This document shows, piece after piece, positions 22,426 to 34,426 of a stretch of DNA of 64,000 bases. How positions within the stretch are numbered: the stretch's first letter is position 1; each line of letters begins with the position of its first letter. The stretch spans positions 6,927,249 to 6,991,248 of the forward strand of contig NW_022881603.1 of assembly GCF_003369915.1 (NCBI RefSeq). The letters run 5' to 3'. The DNA comes from Drosophila miranda. Lineage: Eukaryota; Arthropoda; Insecta; Diptera; Drosophilidae. Below the pieces are notes generated by a model that was not told where the DNA came from, made no database searches, and was given only the letters and a program-made list of their open reading frames with translations. A program made the translations under genes and the position numbers.

Positions 22426-25173
22426 TAAGCTCAGCATTCTTTTCCGGGATAGTGTTGCATTTGCTTCCCACGTTATTGTGTTTACTGAAACCTGGTTAAA
22501 GCCGGACATTCTTAGTTCCGAGGTTTTGGCAGGTCGGTACACAACTTTCTAATTGCAGTGGACTCTTACTTCACGTCGGAACACTTCACAGTCCAAGTTC
22601 AACAGGAACTGGAATTCCTGTGTGTAAAACTGATTCTTCCCGCTTTCGCTATATTCATTACTTGCTCGTATATCCCACCTTCTTCGGATATTTCAATTTA
22701 TGAGCAGCACTTGTCCGCTTTAACCGCTGTTTCTTCCTCGCTATCTGATAAAGATCGTATGATAGTTCTTGGTGACTTCAACTTGCCAGGAACTGTTTGG
22801 TCTTCGGTAAACGAGTCTAGTATCCTAGTGCCCATGTCACGACATGACTTTGTTGACGGCTTGCTTGACCTATCCCTGTCTCAAGTCAACCATGTGAATA
22901 ATTCCTTGGGTCGATTGCTTGATCTGTGCTTTGTATCGGATCCGACCATAGTGTTGTTAACCCGAGCCCTTCCGCTCACTATACCTGAAGACGCCTACCA
23001 CCCTACTTTCGAGGTGTCGCTAGATATAGGAACAACTGTATTGGATCGGTCGAGTAGGCTGCCCGAACGTGTCCGCTGCTTTCGTAAAGCCGAGTTTGCG
23101 AAGCTTAATAACCTCATTAGGGATTTTGATTGGTCCGCTTTGTACTTGTGCACTGATATCATAAAAGGCACAAACATTTTTTACAGTGCTCTTGGCACAT
23201 TTTTCGATTCTTGTGTCCCGCTTTCTTGTCCGACTAGATCTGGAAAACCCCCTTGGTTTACCAAAGAGTTATCCAGTCTAAAAACCTTAAAATCAAGACT
23301 TTATAACAAATTTCAAGAAGTGGGTTCTCCTACTTCTCACTCTCGCTATGTATTAGCTCGGTCAAACTTTTCAGTTCTTAATGCTCAATGCTATAAGAAC
23401 TACCTATCTCGATGCAGGATACGTTTTTCTCAGGACCCTAAACAGTTTTACAGCTTCGTAAACAGTAAGCGTAGAACGTCCGCACACCCATCCTCGCTAT
23501 CATTTTGTAATACGTCGGCAAATAATGATCAGGCAATTGCCGATCTTTTTGCCCAATTCTTCCAAACCACCTATTCTGAGGAAAGCTACTCTGGTCATCC
23601 GTACCCATACGGTTTACCGAGGTCGAACGGCATTTTCAGTCCCTTGTTAAATGAATGTTCCCTACTTCATGATCTTCGACTAGTTAAGCCGGTGTTTTCA
23701 CCGGGTCCAGACGGGGTTCCAGGTTGTGTACTCAGGTACTGCGCCGAGGCTCTGTGTGGACCTTTGCTTAAACTATTCACCCTATCCATTGATTCTTCTT
23801 GCTTCCCCCCGATCTGGAAGGAATCGTTTATAATTCCTCTCCATAAAAAAGGTAGCAAGTCTGATGCAAAAAATTATAGAGGTATAGCAAAGTTATCCGC
23901 TATTCCTAAAATGTTTGAGAGGGTTTTAACTCCGCACTTGCAACATCTCTGCAAGTCACTTATATCTCCAACTCAGCATGGATTTATAAGGCGGCGATCA
24001 ACCACCACGAACTTGTTAGAGTTTACCTCTTTCATTATTAAAGGCTTTCAAGGTAACTTACAGACGGATGTTATTTACACCGACTTTAGTAAAGCATTCG
24101 ACTCTGTAAACCATTCCCTTTTAGCGCATAAACTTGACCTTTTAGGGTTTCCGCCCAACCTCCTGAGATGGATTTCTAGCTATCTTTGTTCTAGGTCTCA
24201 AAGAGTCCTCTTCAAAAACTCCCTCTCTTTCCCAGTAAAGGTTTCTTCGGGAGTACCACAAGGCAGCCATCTAGGCCCCTTACTCTTCACACTCTTTATT
24301 AATGACTTACCTTCAGTATTAACATACTCTCGGGTACTTATGTATGCGGATGATGTTAAACTCTGTGTGCAGTACAAGGACATTTCATTTCATTCTCGCT
24401 TGCAATCCGATCTCAATAACTTTCAGTCATGGTGTTGTGCAAACTTGTTACACCTTAATGCCTCGAAATGCAAAGTTATGACATTTCATCGTTCTAGCCC
24501 TTTGTTGGCTCCTTACACCCTATTTGGTGGTTCTCTTGAGAGAATTACCCTGGTGGATGATCTGGGTGTTATGTTAGACCCCAAGTTAAAGATTTCCGAA
24601 CACATTTCTACCATGGTAAATAAGGCCATGAGCGTGCTTGGGTTTATAAAGAGGTGGTCAAAGGAATTTGACGACCCCTATATAACAAAGACTCTCTATA
24701 CCTCGCTTGTTCGTCCGATCTTAGAATACGGCTCCTGTGTATGGTGCCCTCAGTACAAAGTACACCAGGACCGTATAGAATCAGTACAGAAAAACTTTTT
24801 ACTCTTTGCTCTGCGGGGCCTTAACTGGGATGCGGGTGTAAGACTCCCATCTTACTCTAGTAGACTACTATTAGTAAACCTCCCATCCTTAGTTAACCGT
24901 AGAAAAATGCTTGGTGTGATATTTATGCACAACTTGATCAGGGGTGACATAGACAGCCCTGATCTGTTGAGCCGCATAAACTTCACGATTCCTATTAGAC
25001 TGACTAGAAATTTTATACCGTTGTTCCTTCCACTTTGTAGATCGAATTATTCCTTGCATGAACCGTTTAGGGTCTTATGCTCGGATTATAATTCCCTCTA
25101 CCATATTATATCCACCACTAATTCTCTTCCTCTTATTAAATTATTAATCCTTACACACCTTTCTATTAATTAG
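22394..25173 (+). pseudogene. LINE ORF2: endonuclease and reverse transcriptase, broken near its start
   Basis: The endonuclease N-terminus is visible from about 22394 (VTYQNVRGLRSKLSI, VIVFTETWLKP) and stops at a TAA near 22550. The main frame then runs open from 22558 to 25173 (871 residues): MIVLGDFNLPG, RLLDLCF, PWFTKELSSLKTLKSRLYNK. The reverse transcriptase has HKKGSKSDAKNYRGIAKLS, HGFIRRRSTTTNLLEF, IYTDFSKAFDSVNH, GVPQGSHLGPLLFTLFINDL and catalytic MYADDVKLC. The break looks like a small deletion between the TTTC and TAATTGCAGTG at about 22550. The long intact frame downstream suggests a recent insertion. Confidence 0.82.
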
Positions 25174-25265
25174 TAACTGTAGTGGTATTTGTACTTTGAT
25201 TGCATGCTTAGTTTCTTAGTAAGTTTAGTACTAATTTTCCTCGAATGTTAGTCTAATAGCTATCT

Positions 25266-25466
25266 TTCTTGCATGTTCGCGTTTGGTTCGGCTACGCACC
25301 GCGCGTCATGCGGCAGCGCCCCTCGGTCGGTTGGGCGGGAGGAGGGCTGCGTTTTGCCTGGGATCCGCGCGTAACAGCCTTCTGCTGGTGTCACACGGGC
25401 CACTTGACGGTGCAGTAACTGCATCGCCTCTTGAAAGATGCAGTCATTGCATGTCAACGTCCACAC
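25266..25466. other. GC-rich orphan block next to the LINE
   Basis: About 200 bp of clearly higher GC content (CGCACCGCGCGTCATGCGGC, GGTTGGGCGGGAGGAGG) lie between the LINE 3' end and the Dcr-2 upstream region. The block is absent from units A and C at this position. It may be a fragment of another transposon or filler DNA. I cannot assign it. Confidence 0.5.
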
Positions 25467-26681
25467 TAAACATTGGTGTTTTTTTATTCACTATCATACT
25501 TCGCGCTCTACTTAAAGCAGGTTGGCAGTCCAGCAGCATTTCATTCGAGGTGCAGTTTTTCAGCAGTTGGCAGTTTTCCCGTTTATCGATAGCAACAATG
25601 AAATACCCTTCTGGAATATATAAACCTATTTCAACGATATCTTTCTACAGAGACCAAGAATAATCATGCATGAATATGTCTAACACATATCAATTTGAGA
25701 AAATTTCTTCATCAATTACGTTTTAAAAACATTTTGGAAAACAGGGTACACAAAGGGCTATACACGCATCATGTCTTTAAATACCAGCAACACTGCGACT
25801 GTTTTTTTGTTAAACTATTTTGTTTAAACCTTGTTTAAGTCAAAATACAATAAAAGCAAGGACTAAAAACTAACCAATTTTGTAGAAAATGTATTTATCA
25901 ACGGCCTAAAATTACGTGAGCTGGACTAAGGGTTTTAGTTAGCCAGAATTATTCAACGGAATCTCTAAATTGAGCAATATGAACGACTAGCCTCGTTTTT
26001 TTGTTTTGACTTATTTCGCTAAAACCGTTTTTTGGTTGACCTATTTCACTAATACCTTCTTTTAGACAAGATCCAATAAAAGCAAGTGTTTAAAATAAAC
26101 TAGTCAATTCGCAAATAGATTCACTAATCGGATAAAATTATGTGGGCATGGCTTAATGTTCTATATAGCTAGTAATATCCCACGGAATATGATAAACGAG
26201 GAATATGTAAAATAGAACTTGAATTCGTCAGTATATTTACGGTATATTTTTTAAATGAGACGGTACATTTCGGTATATTTCTGAGGGTCGGACGGTATAT
26301 TTTCCGATAATCCCGCGGATAATACTGAGGGACAGGACTTCATTTGATTTTTTTTTTTTTTTGGCAATTTATTTATTCAGCTCTTGGAATTTATTATCTT
26401 ATCTGATCAAATACTTGTTCAATACAATATATCGGTGGAACAAAGTTCAATTAAAACAAAGGTGAGGCGAGACATTTGCCGGTCAACCTGCGCGTCCATC
26501 GCGGTGTTTTCCGCACACAGAGAACGGTGACTGGAAAAAAAAGTAAATCCCCGTACTTCCAGCTAGTAGCTGGCCACATCCAGAAAAACCTGCTGTGTCA
26601 TTATAGCCACGTCAGCAATCATCTTAGTTGGCGAGCTTGTGCCTGCAGTCACTGAATTTTATTTTATTTCATCACTTTCAG
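25467..26681 (+). promoter_or_regulatory. Dcr-2 upstream region and 5'-UTR exon, copy B
   Basis: Nearly identical to 9115-10342. The DRE-type TATCGATA is at 25584-25591. The GGTATATTT cluster is at about 26235-26310. The 5'-UTR exon ends at 26461, and its intron ends at the acceptor at 26681. Confidence 0.6.
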
Positions 26682-26708
26682 CTGGCACCCGGAGCAAATA
26701 GGATCATC

Positions 26709-29700
26709 ATGGCAGACAACGTGCATAGTGGAGAATCCGAAATAAAGGTATAAATAATATAAATTCCAGTGCATATACATAAGTTTATACTTTTTGCTGA
26801 ATTGTAAAAATGCATTCGCATTTGTTGCAGCCTCGCAGCTATCAGCTGCGTCTCGTGGATCATATTATGAAGAACAATGGGATAATCTACTTGCCGACCG
26901 GATCTGGCAAGACATACGTGGCCATCCTGGCCCTGAAGCGATTCTCCAAAGACATGGACAAGTAAGTCGCTTGCATTGTTTTATACCCGATACTCAAAAT
27001 GAGTATTGGGGTATATTAGATTTGTGGTAAAAGTGGATGTGTGTAACGTCCAGAAGGAATCGTTTCCGACCCCATAAAGTATATATATTCTTGATCAGCA
27101 TCAATAGCCGAGTCGATTGAGCCCTGTCTGTCTGTCCGTCTGTCCGTCCGTCCGTCCGTCCCCTTTAGCGCCTAGTGCTCAAAGACTATAAGAGCTAGAG
27201 CAACGATGTTTTGGATCCAGACTTCTGTGATATGTCACTGCTACAAAAATATTTCCAAACTTCGCCCCGCCCACTTCCGCCCCCACAAAGGACGAAAATC
27301 TGTTGCATCCACAATACTGCACATTCGAGAAAACTAAAAACGCAGAATCATAGATAATGACCATATCTATCAGATTGCTGAATCTGGACCAGATCAGATA
27401 ATTTTTATAGCCAAAAGGAACAAATCAATTTGCACTGGCTACGCAGCGCCCGACGTCACGCTCAGACTGATTTTCTGTCTCTCTCGCACGCACTCTTTGT
27501 CGTATGGTTCAATATTAGCGGCGTCTGCCGCAGGAGAGCCATACTGACTTAGTATCGGGTATAACTGTAGAGTTGCGGTGTCCGCAGCAACTCACAACGT
27601 TCCACCTCGTTGAACATATGTAGCTGTTGAACTGAATTCTCGGATTTGTTTACACTCCTACAGATCAATCGAGGAGGGCGGAAAACGAGCTATATCTATG
27701 TGCAATACAGTCGAGCTAGCCCGCCAGCAGGCAATGGCCGTGAGGAAGTTCTCAAATCCCAAAGTGGGGTTCTTTGTGGGGGAGCAGGGCGTCGACGACT
27801 GGTCGAAAATAAAATGGAGCCACGAAATAAGCGATAGCCAAGTTAGTGTCGAGCTCATGACGCCTCATCAAACCAATATGCATTTCTGATATTCGTTTAT
27901 ATAGAACGGATGCACTAGTATTTGTGCTTCCAAGTGCTTTACAAATTTGGCCCTGGCTTTTTTTTTCTAATTGAATTTTCTTATATCTTACAACGACAAT
28001 AGGTTCTGGTGGGCACAGCCCAAGTCATGTTGAATATGGTCACCCAGATGTACTTGGAGCTGAGCTCTGTGAGCATCGTGATTATAGACGAGTGCCACCA
28101 TGGCACTGGCCACCATCCCTACCATGAGTTCATGCATCTGTTTTTACTCGCTGACCGAAACACGCCACTGCCGCGCGTTTTGGGACTGACGGGTGTACTC
28201 ATTAAAGGCAACGAATTTAAGCTGGTCGCTCAAAAGCTCAGAGAGCTGGAGACGACCTACAGAAGCAATATCATCACCGTGTCCGACACGGAGGAATTGA
28301 AAAACGTGATGCTGTGAGACCTTTTAAGCCCTTTCCATAGAAGAAATCACGCTATAGCAGCTCTGTTTATTTTTTGCAGCTACTCCACCAAACCAAGGGA
28401 GTGTTTAGTGACTTATCCAAACCAAGTGGGGAGCCTTGTGATCGGGCACGCCATACATAGATGCATTGAGCACTTCTACGTACGCCTAGACGATTTGGAG
28501 ATTGGCAAACAGCCTACGCGCTATTCCAAGGGACTGTCGACCCCCCGCGATCCGCACAAGAAAGGATATATAAAGACTCTGCTCAACGACTTCCAGTACC
28601 AGCTGGAGCACTACGGCGTATATGCGGCAGCCATGGCCATAGTATCGGTGATTCTAGAGTTTGAAATCAAGCTGCATCAGTCGGAAACCCTTGCCCTGAC
28701 CCACATATATAAGTTGGCCATCTGTCTGTGTAACCGGATCAATCACATGCTAAAGAAAAAGCTTCGCGATTTGGTCGACGATGATACGGAACCCGATGAC
28801 GCAGTCCACACGGAGGAAACCATCATGAACTTTTCGACTCCCAAGGTGCAGAGATTTTTGCATTACGTGCAGAAAACGTTCACGGGCAAGGATTCCAAGG
28901 ATATTTGCTGCTTGGTCTTCGTTGAGCGCCGGTATACGAGCAAATGCATATACCAATTGTTGAAGAAGTTCATTGCGGTTATTCCGGCGCTGCGCGATGT
29001 TCTCGTGCCGCAGTTTATGGTGGGCCGCAACTCAGTTTCAGCGGATTGTGAGAGCGTCCTGGAGCGCAAGTGGCAAAAGTCGGTACGTTATGCCTCGGGC
29101 CTCAGCACAGAACATTATATTAAAAGTATATTATTCTCCCCTGTCGCAATCCCCATCAAAGGCCATTCATCAATTTAGGGATGGCGAAGCCAGCCTGATG
29201 GTCTGTTCGATCGTTCTAGAGGAAGGCATCGATGTAAAGGCCTGCAATTACGTGTTGATCCTGGATCCTTTAAAGACATTCAACATGTGCCTGCAGACGA
29301 AGGGGCGGGCTCGATCCAAGGAGGCCCAGTTTGTGCTTTTTTTCGCAGAGCTTGACCGCATAAAAACCAACCAACAAATCAATCAATATCGCCAAGCCCA
29401 TACCGACATCGGAGAGTATTTAAAGGATCGCGTCCTGGATCGGGCCGAACCCCTGATGCAAGAGATAGCCGATCACTTCCACGAATTGATCCCACCATTT
29501 ATAAACGAAAAAGGTGCCGTGCTGCTGCCTAGCAGTGCCTTGATGCTGCTCCACCGCTACTGCCAGAGCCTGCCCTCGGATGCATTCGGCTTTGTGGAGC
29601 CCTGGATCACACTAATCAGTTAGGACCAGAAGCGGGAACTCTTTGGCACACAGGCAGCAAGCAAAGAAGTCGTCTCTATCGAACTTCCACTCAGCTCGTC

Positions 29701-32700
29701 CGTGCGGGATAAAATTTATGTAAGCCCAAAATGGACTACCCAGCGTCGACAGTCAGTAATCATGTTCGAATCATTCCAGAGCGATCCCATGACTTCCGTT
29801 AAGGCGGCAAAAATATCGGCAGCCTTTAAGACCTGCATTAAACTGTACTCCACGGGGGAGCTCAACGAGCGTTTCCTACCCGTCACGCTTAAGGACCGGG
29901 TGACGGCGATAGCCGACTTTCACTTTGACCACTGGAAGAAATACAGCGACGATGGTGAGTCTTATTCAATCAAATACCCACTTATTCTGTTCAATCTTTC
30001 TCCTCCTTGGGTGCTTTTAGTTATCGATAAGGTAAACAAGCAGTAACTCAAGCCGGATACACAAACTACCTTCAAGACCTCTTGTCCGACGGACTTGTAC
30101 GATTGCCGGCCACGGGTGGGTGAAGTCTGTTATGCCTATGAGATCATTTTGGAGCCGCAGTTCGAGCGCAACGACTACACAGAGTACATCCACGACAACA
30201 TGCTGTCGGGTAGGAACTTTCCGTTGCTGCTGAGGAAGCAGCTGCCGCCTCTCTCGAAGATGCCGCTGTTCTGCAACCAGGGCCCATTGCATGTGCAGGT
30301 TAGGGAGCACCCGCGAGAGCTGGTTATTGCAAGTGCGGAGCAGCTGGAGCAACTGCATCAGTTCCATGGAATGCTGTTCCGCGATCTGTTGAAGATCTGG
30401 CATCCCTGCTTTGTACTGGATCGTCGAGGCAAGGACAACTCCTACCTGGCTGGTCCGTCAGTTCCAGCGTCTGCCCACCCCGAAGCCTGTCAGTGTGAAG
30501 CAGCGCAAGGAACAGCGAGCGCCGCGTCCAGAGGACTATGAGGGGAAAATTGTGACTCAGTGGTATGCCAACTTCGCGAGCAAGCGAATGCTCGTGCACA
30601 AGGTGCGCAGAGACCTGACTCCGAGCAGCCTGATTAAAAGAAAGCAACCACCAGAACACGAGCTATGGCGAGTTCACCACGTCCAAGTATGGCGATGACA
30701 TCGAAGGAATTGTTCGCATGGACCAGTTCCTGATCGAGGTGCGCGAGCTTACGGAGCAACTGAACTTCTATGTCCAGCAGCGGGGCAAGACGTCGGCCCA
30801 GAGCAAGGCCAGGGTCAAGATCATCCTCGTTCCGGAGCTCTGCTTTAATTTCGATTTCCCCGGCGACCTCTGGATAAAAGCAGTGTTTCTACCCAGCATC
30901 TTGAACCGGCTCCACTTCATGCTGCATGCTGAGGCATTACGACAACGCTTCAATACCTACCTGGGGCTGCAACATCTACCTCAAAATGGAGTTGACTATA
31001 GGCCAAAGCTCTTGGAGATCGACTGGTCGTTGCGCCGCAATGTGGATTCCCATGGCAATGCCGTTCCCAATGATTATGAAGAAGGGTCACGCTCTATTCT
31101 GGAGCCCCTACCCAGCAAAGAAGTTGAGATTGGGATGAAGACACTGCAGATACGCGACTTACAACATTCGTGGCAGCAGTACCTGGAACCCGTAGACCTA
31201 CCCCGGAACATCATGTCCGCCTATACCGTGGAGTTGAACTATTACAACAATTTTATATCCGGCCAAGTGGCGTCTCTCGACAAAATGGAGCAGGACGACA
31301 GGGAGTTCTGGCTGGAGACGCAGTTCAAGATGCCCCCTGCCGCCCGGCCTGCCCTGCTCCCGCCGACCAGCTCAGCTCCCAAACCACAGTCGTTGAATGT
31401 TTTGCCGGTTCTGATGAAGAGCGTCTCCGATGATCACATCACTCCGGCCCACCAGGTTGAGTTCCTGGCGGCCATCACCACAGCGGGATCTACCGATGTT
31501 TATGATATGGAGCGAGCGGAGCTGTTGGGTGACTCGTTTCTCAAGATGAGTGCCAGTCTTTACCTGGCCAGCAGGTATCCCGACTGGAACGAAGGCACGC
31601 TCACGCAGGTCAAGTCGAGGCTGGTGTCCAACAAGGACCTGATGTATTGCCTCAGGGAGACGGATATTCCCAGTCGTATTAGCTGCAGTCTGTTCGACCC
31701 CAGAGTAACGTGGCTTCCGCCCAGCATTAATCTGCCCGAAGATGTCTTGGATGTGTGGACGGAGCAGCCGAGCTTTGCCAAACTGATTGGTCCCCATAAT
31801 CTCTTCAATCTGGCCCTTAGTGACGAGGAGATTCTGGCAGGTCGTTGCAACGAGGATACCTATCGTCGCTTTGTGCAAGGTTGCAAGAGCAATCAGCAAG
31901 GCTATTATGCCGGCCGGGACTTCTCCTCCGGCGTGAACTACTTCTTTGGTGAGGTCGCTGTTCAGAACAAGGTGGTGGCTGACACTCTGGAGGCCCTTCT
32001 GGGAGTCGTTGTGAGAAACTATGGATTGCAACATGGCTTCCGCATGCTGGAATACTTCGGCATTTGCAAGCCGGACGTTGATTAGCCATTGTCGCAGCTG
32101 CTCGATCTTCAGTTGAAGAGCACCAAGATGCGAGACAACGCGAGCCCTGACGATATTGATGGCTTCCTGAACAGCCACTCCTATTTAGAGCAGAATCTGG
32201 GCTACGAATTTCGGGATCGGGGCTACCTCTTGCAGGCCCTGACGCATCCGTCGTTTCCAACCAATCGCTTGACCGGCTGCTACCAGGAGCTGGAGTTCAT
32301 TGGCGATGCCATACTCGATTTTCTCATCTCTGCATACATTTTCGAAAACAATACCAAGCTGCGTCCGGGCGAGCTCACGGATCTGCGCTCGGCATTGGTC
32401 AATAACATGACACTGGGTTGCATCTGCGTGCGCCACAAGCTGCACCTCTTCATTCTGGCAGAGAACGCGTTGCTATCTGAGACCATCAGCAAGTTTGTGA
32501 AATTCCAAGGGAGCCAGGGACACAGAGTCACGAATCATGTACGTTTTCTGATCGAGGAGAGAGATGTGCAGCCCGTTATTCTGGACTTGGACGATGAAGT
32601 GGAGATGGCCATGGAAAATGAGTCGGAAGACGGTCCACGCATCGGTGCTTTCAACTTGGCGCAAAACGTAGATGTCCCCAAGGCTTTAGGCGATGTCCTG

Positions 32701-33021
32701 GAGGCCCTTATCGCGGCCGTCTACCTGGATTGCCGGGATCTGCACACAACCTGGCAGATGATCTACCATTTGTTTGAGCCCGTACTGAAGGAATTCTCCC
32801 AGGATATACCCATCAGCCCGATTCGTCAGCTCCATGAGCAAAAGCTGGCCAATCCCGTCTACGGTCCGCCCCTGGTAGACAAGGACGTTGTGATGATGTA
32901 CTGCCAGTTCACCTGCATGGAGAAGACCATTCGGGTCACTGGTTTCGGCTCCAACAAGGACCAAGCCAAATTGGCTGCTGTCAAGAGCGCTCTTCAGAAA
33001 TTGGCTAAATGTGATGCATAA
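26709..33021 (+). pseudogene. Dcr-2: Dicer-2, copy B (helicase half open, rest broken)
   Basis: Same gene as copy A. Coding exons are 26709-26747, 26831-26961, 27664-27841, 28003-28313, 28380-29082, 29162-29954 and 30021-33021. The helicase half is fully open: [60 protein letters not shown]. The first stop is TAG at 29621-29623, where copy A has TGG, so splicing would give a helicase-only protein of about 600 residues. Further lesions are TAA at 30044, an approximately 50-bp deletion near 30450, a 4-bp insertion near 30634 and TAG at 32083. A net in-frame loss near 31333 removes part of the linker before RNase IIIa. RNase IIIa (30718-32085) and RNase IIIb plus dsRBD (32089-33021) are long open blocks. 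A Helitron sits in the second coding intron. Confidence 0.95.
26979..27612 (+). mobile_element. INE-1/DINE-1-type Helitron 2, in Dcr-2 copy B intron
   Basis: A short Helitron copy (about 630 bp, internally deleted) from TTTTATACCCGATACTC to AACGTTCCACCTCGTTG. It sits in the intron after the Walker A exon. It is absent from the same intron of copy A, and it replaces some intron bases (the TTTTTTTCATACTAG segment). It therefore arrived after the duplication, or was lost from A. Splice sites of the flanking exons are intact. Confidence 0.88.
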
Positions 33022-33306
33022 TCCATAGAACTACATACCATTGACCGTGACCCACAAAGTCTAAGCCTGACACCCATTCTGAATATGTACAATTAATTAA
33101 ATGGGTGTGATGCTTAGACTTTTATTGGTCACTGTATTATTTGAAAGCTTTTCATGAACAAAAAAGCATTTTTACCAATTTGTTATACCTTTTTAAAAAT
33201 AATTTTAATATGTAAAATAAAATCGCTATGTACCGCGTGTGCTCGTTTTAGCTAGATTTACAATGGGCTAGATGGGCGGGCTACATCGTCAACGACGTCA
33301 ATGCCA
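33022..33306 (+). other. Dcr-2 3' flank, copy B
   Basis: Almost the same as 16049-16333, with AATAAA-like signals. The sequence runs into Helitron 3 at the same base as in copy A (GTCAATGCCATTTTTATACC), so this Helitron insertion predates the duplication. Confidence 0.65.
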
Positions 33307-34416
33307 TTTTTATACCCGATACTCAAAATCAGTATTGGGGTATATTAGATTTGTGGTAAAAGTGGATGTGTGTAACGTCCAGAAGGAATCGTTTCCGACC
33401 CCATAAAGTATATATATTCTTGATCAGCATCAATAGCCGAGTCGATTGAGCCCTGTCTGTCTGTCCGTCTGTCCGTCCGTCCGTCCGTCCGTCCCCTTCA
33501 TCGCCTAGTGCTCAAAGACTATAAGAGCTAGAGCAACGATGTTTTGGATCCAGACTTCTGTGATATGTCACTGCTACAAAAATATTTCAAAATTTCGCCC
33601 CGCCCACTTCAGCCCCCACAAAGGACGAAAATCTGTGGCATCCACATTTTTAAAGATACGATAAAACCAAAAACGCAGAATCGTAGAGGATGACTATATG
33701 TTCTAGAGTGTAAAATCTCAACCAGATCGTATAATTATTATAGCCAGAATCAAGAAAACAATTTCATTCTTTCTCGCTCTGTCTCTCTCTAACACACAGG
33801 TTTCATGGTCGGTTTTGCCAATTGCAAAATATGAGTTCAAGGATCTCAGAACCTATAAAATCCAGAGCAACCAAATTTGGTATCCACACTCCTGTGATAT
33901 CGGACCTTGATCGTTTCGTGTCCCAATTTCGCCACACCCCTTCCGCCCCCGCAAAGGACGAAAATCTGGGGCATCCACAAATCTCAGAGACTATTAAGGC
34001 TAGAGTAACAAAATTTGGTATCCGCACTTCTGTTAGATCTCACTATAAAACGTATATCTCAGAATTTCGCCCCACCCCCTTCCGCCCACACAAAGGACGA
34101 AAATCTGTTGTATCCACAATATTGCACATTCGAGAAAACTAAAAACGCAGAATCATAGATAATGACCATATCTATCAGATTGCTGAATCTGGATCAGATC
34201 GGATCATTTTTGTAGCCAAAAGCAAGAGATCAATTTGCAGTGGCCACGCAGCGCCCGACGTCACGCTCAGACTAATTTTCTGTCTCTCTCGCACGCACTC
34301 TTTGTCGTGTCGTTTAATATTAGCGGCGTCTGCCGCAGGAGAGCCATACTGACTTAGTATCGGGTATAACTGTAGAGTTGCGGTGTCCGCAGCAACTCAC
34401 AACGTTCCACCTCGTT
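33307..34416 (+). mobile_element. INE-1/DINE-1-type Helitron 3 (plus arm of inverted pair)
   Basis: A Helitron of about 1.1 kb in plus orientation, from TTTATACCCGATACTC to GTTCCACCTCGTTG. It inserted at the same site as Helitron 1 in unit A. Only 10 bp separate it from Helitron 4, which lies in the opposite orientation. Confidence 0.88.
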
Positions 34417-34426
34417 GTAAATATAA

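Larger units (their letters stand above)
21320..25265 (+). mobile_element. CR1/jockey-type LINE without RNase H (unit B spacer)
   Basis: A plus-strand non-LTR retrotransposon lies between fibrinogen copy B and the Dcr-2 upstream region. It has an ORF1 with a PHD-like zinc finger and an ORF2 with endonuclease and reverse transcriptase but no RNase H, which fits the CR1/jockey superfamily. Its exact ends are uncertain, since no clear poly(A) tail or target-site duplication is visible. The 3' end is placed near 25265, where base composition changes abruptly. Confidence 0.8.

Noticed and set aside
33822-34142. Open frames across Helitron copies (PSAPAKDENLGHPQISETIK type)
   Set aside because: They recur in both strands of every Helitron copy, and INE-1-type elements are non-coding.
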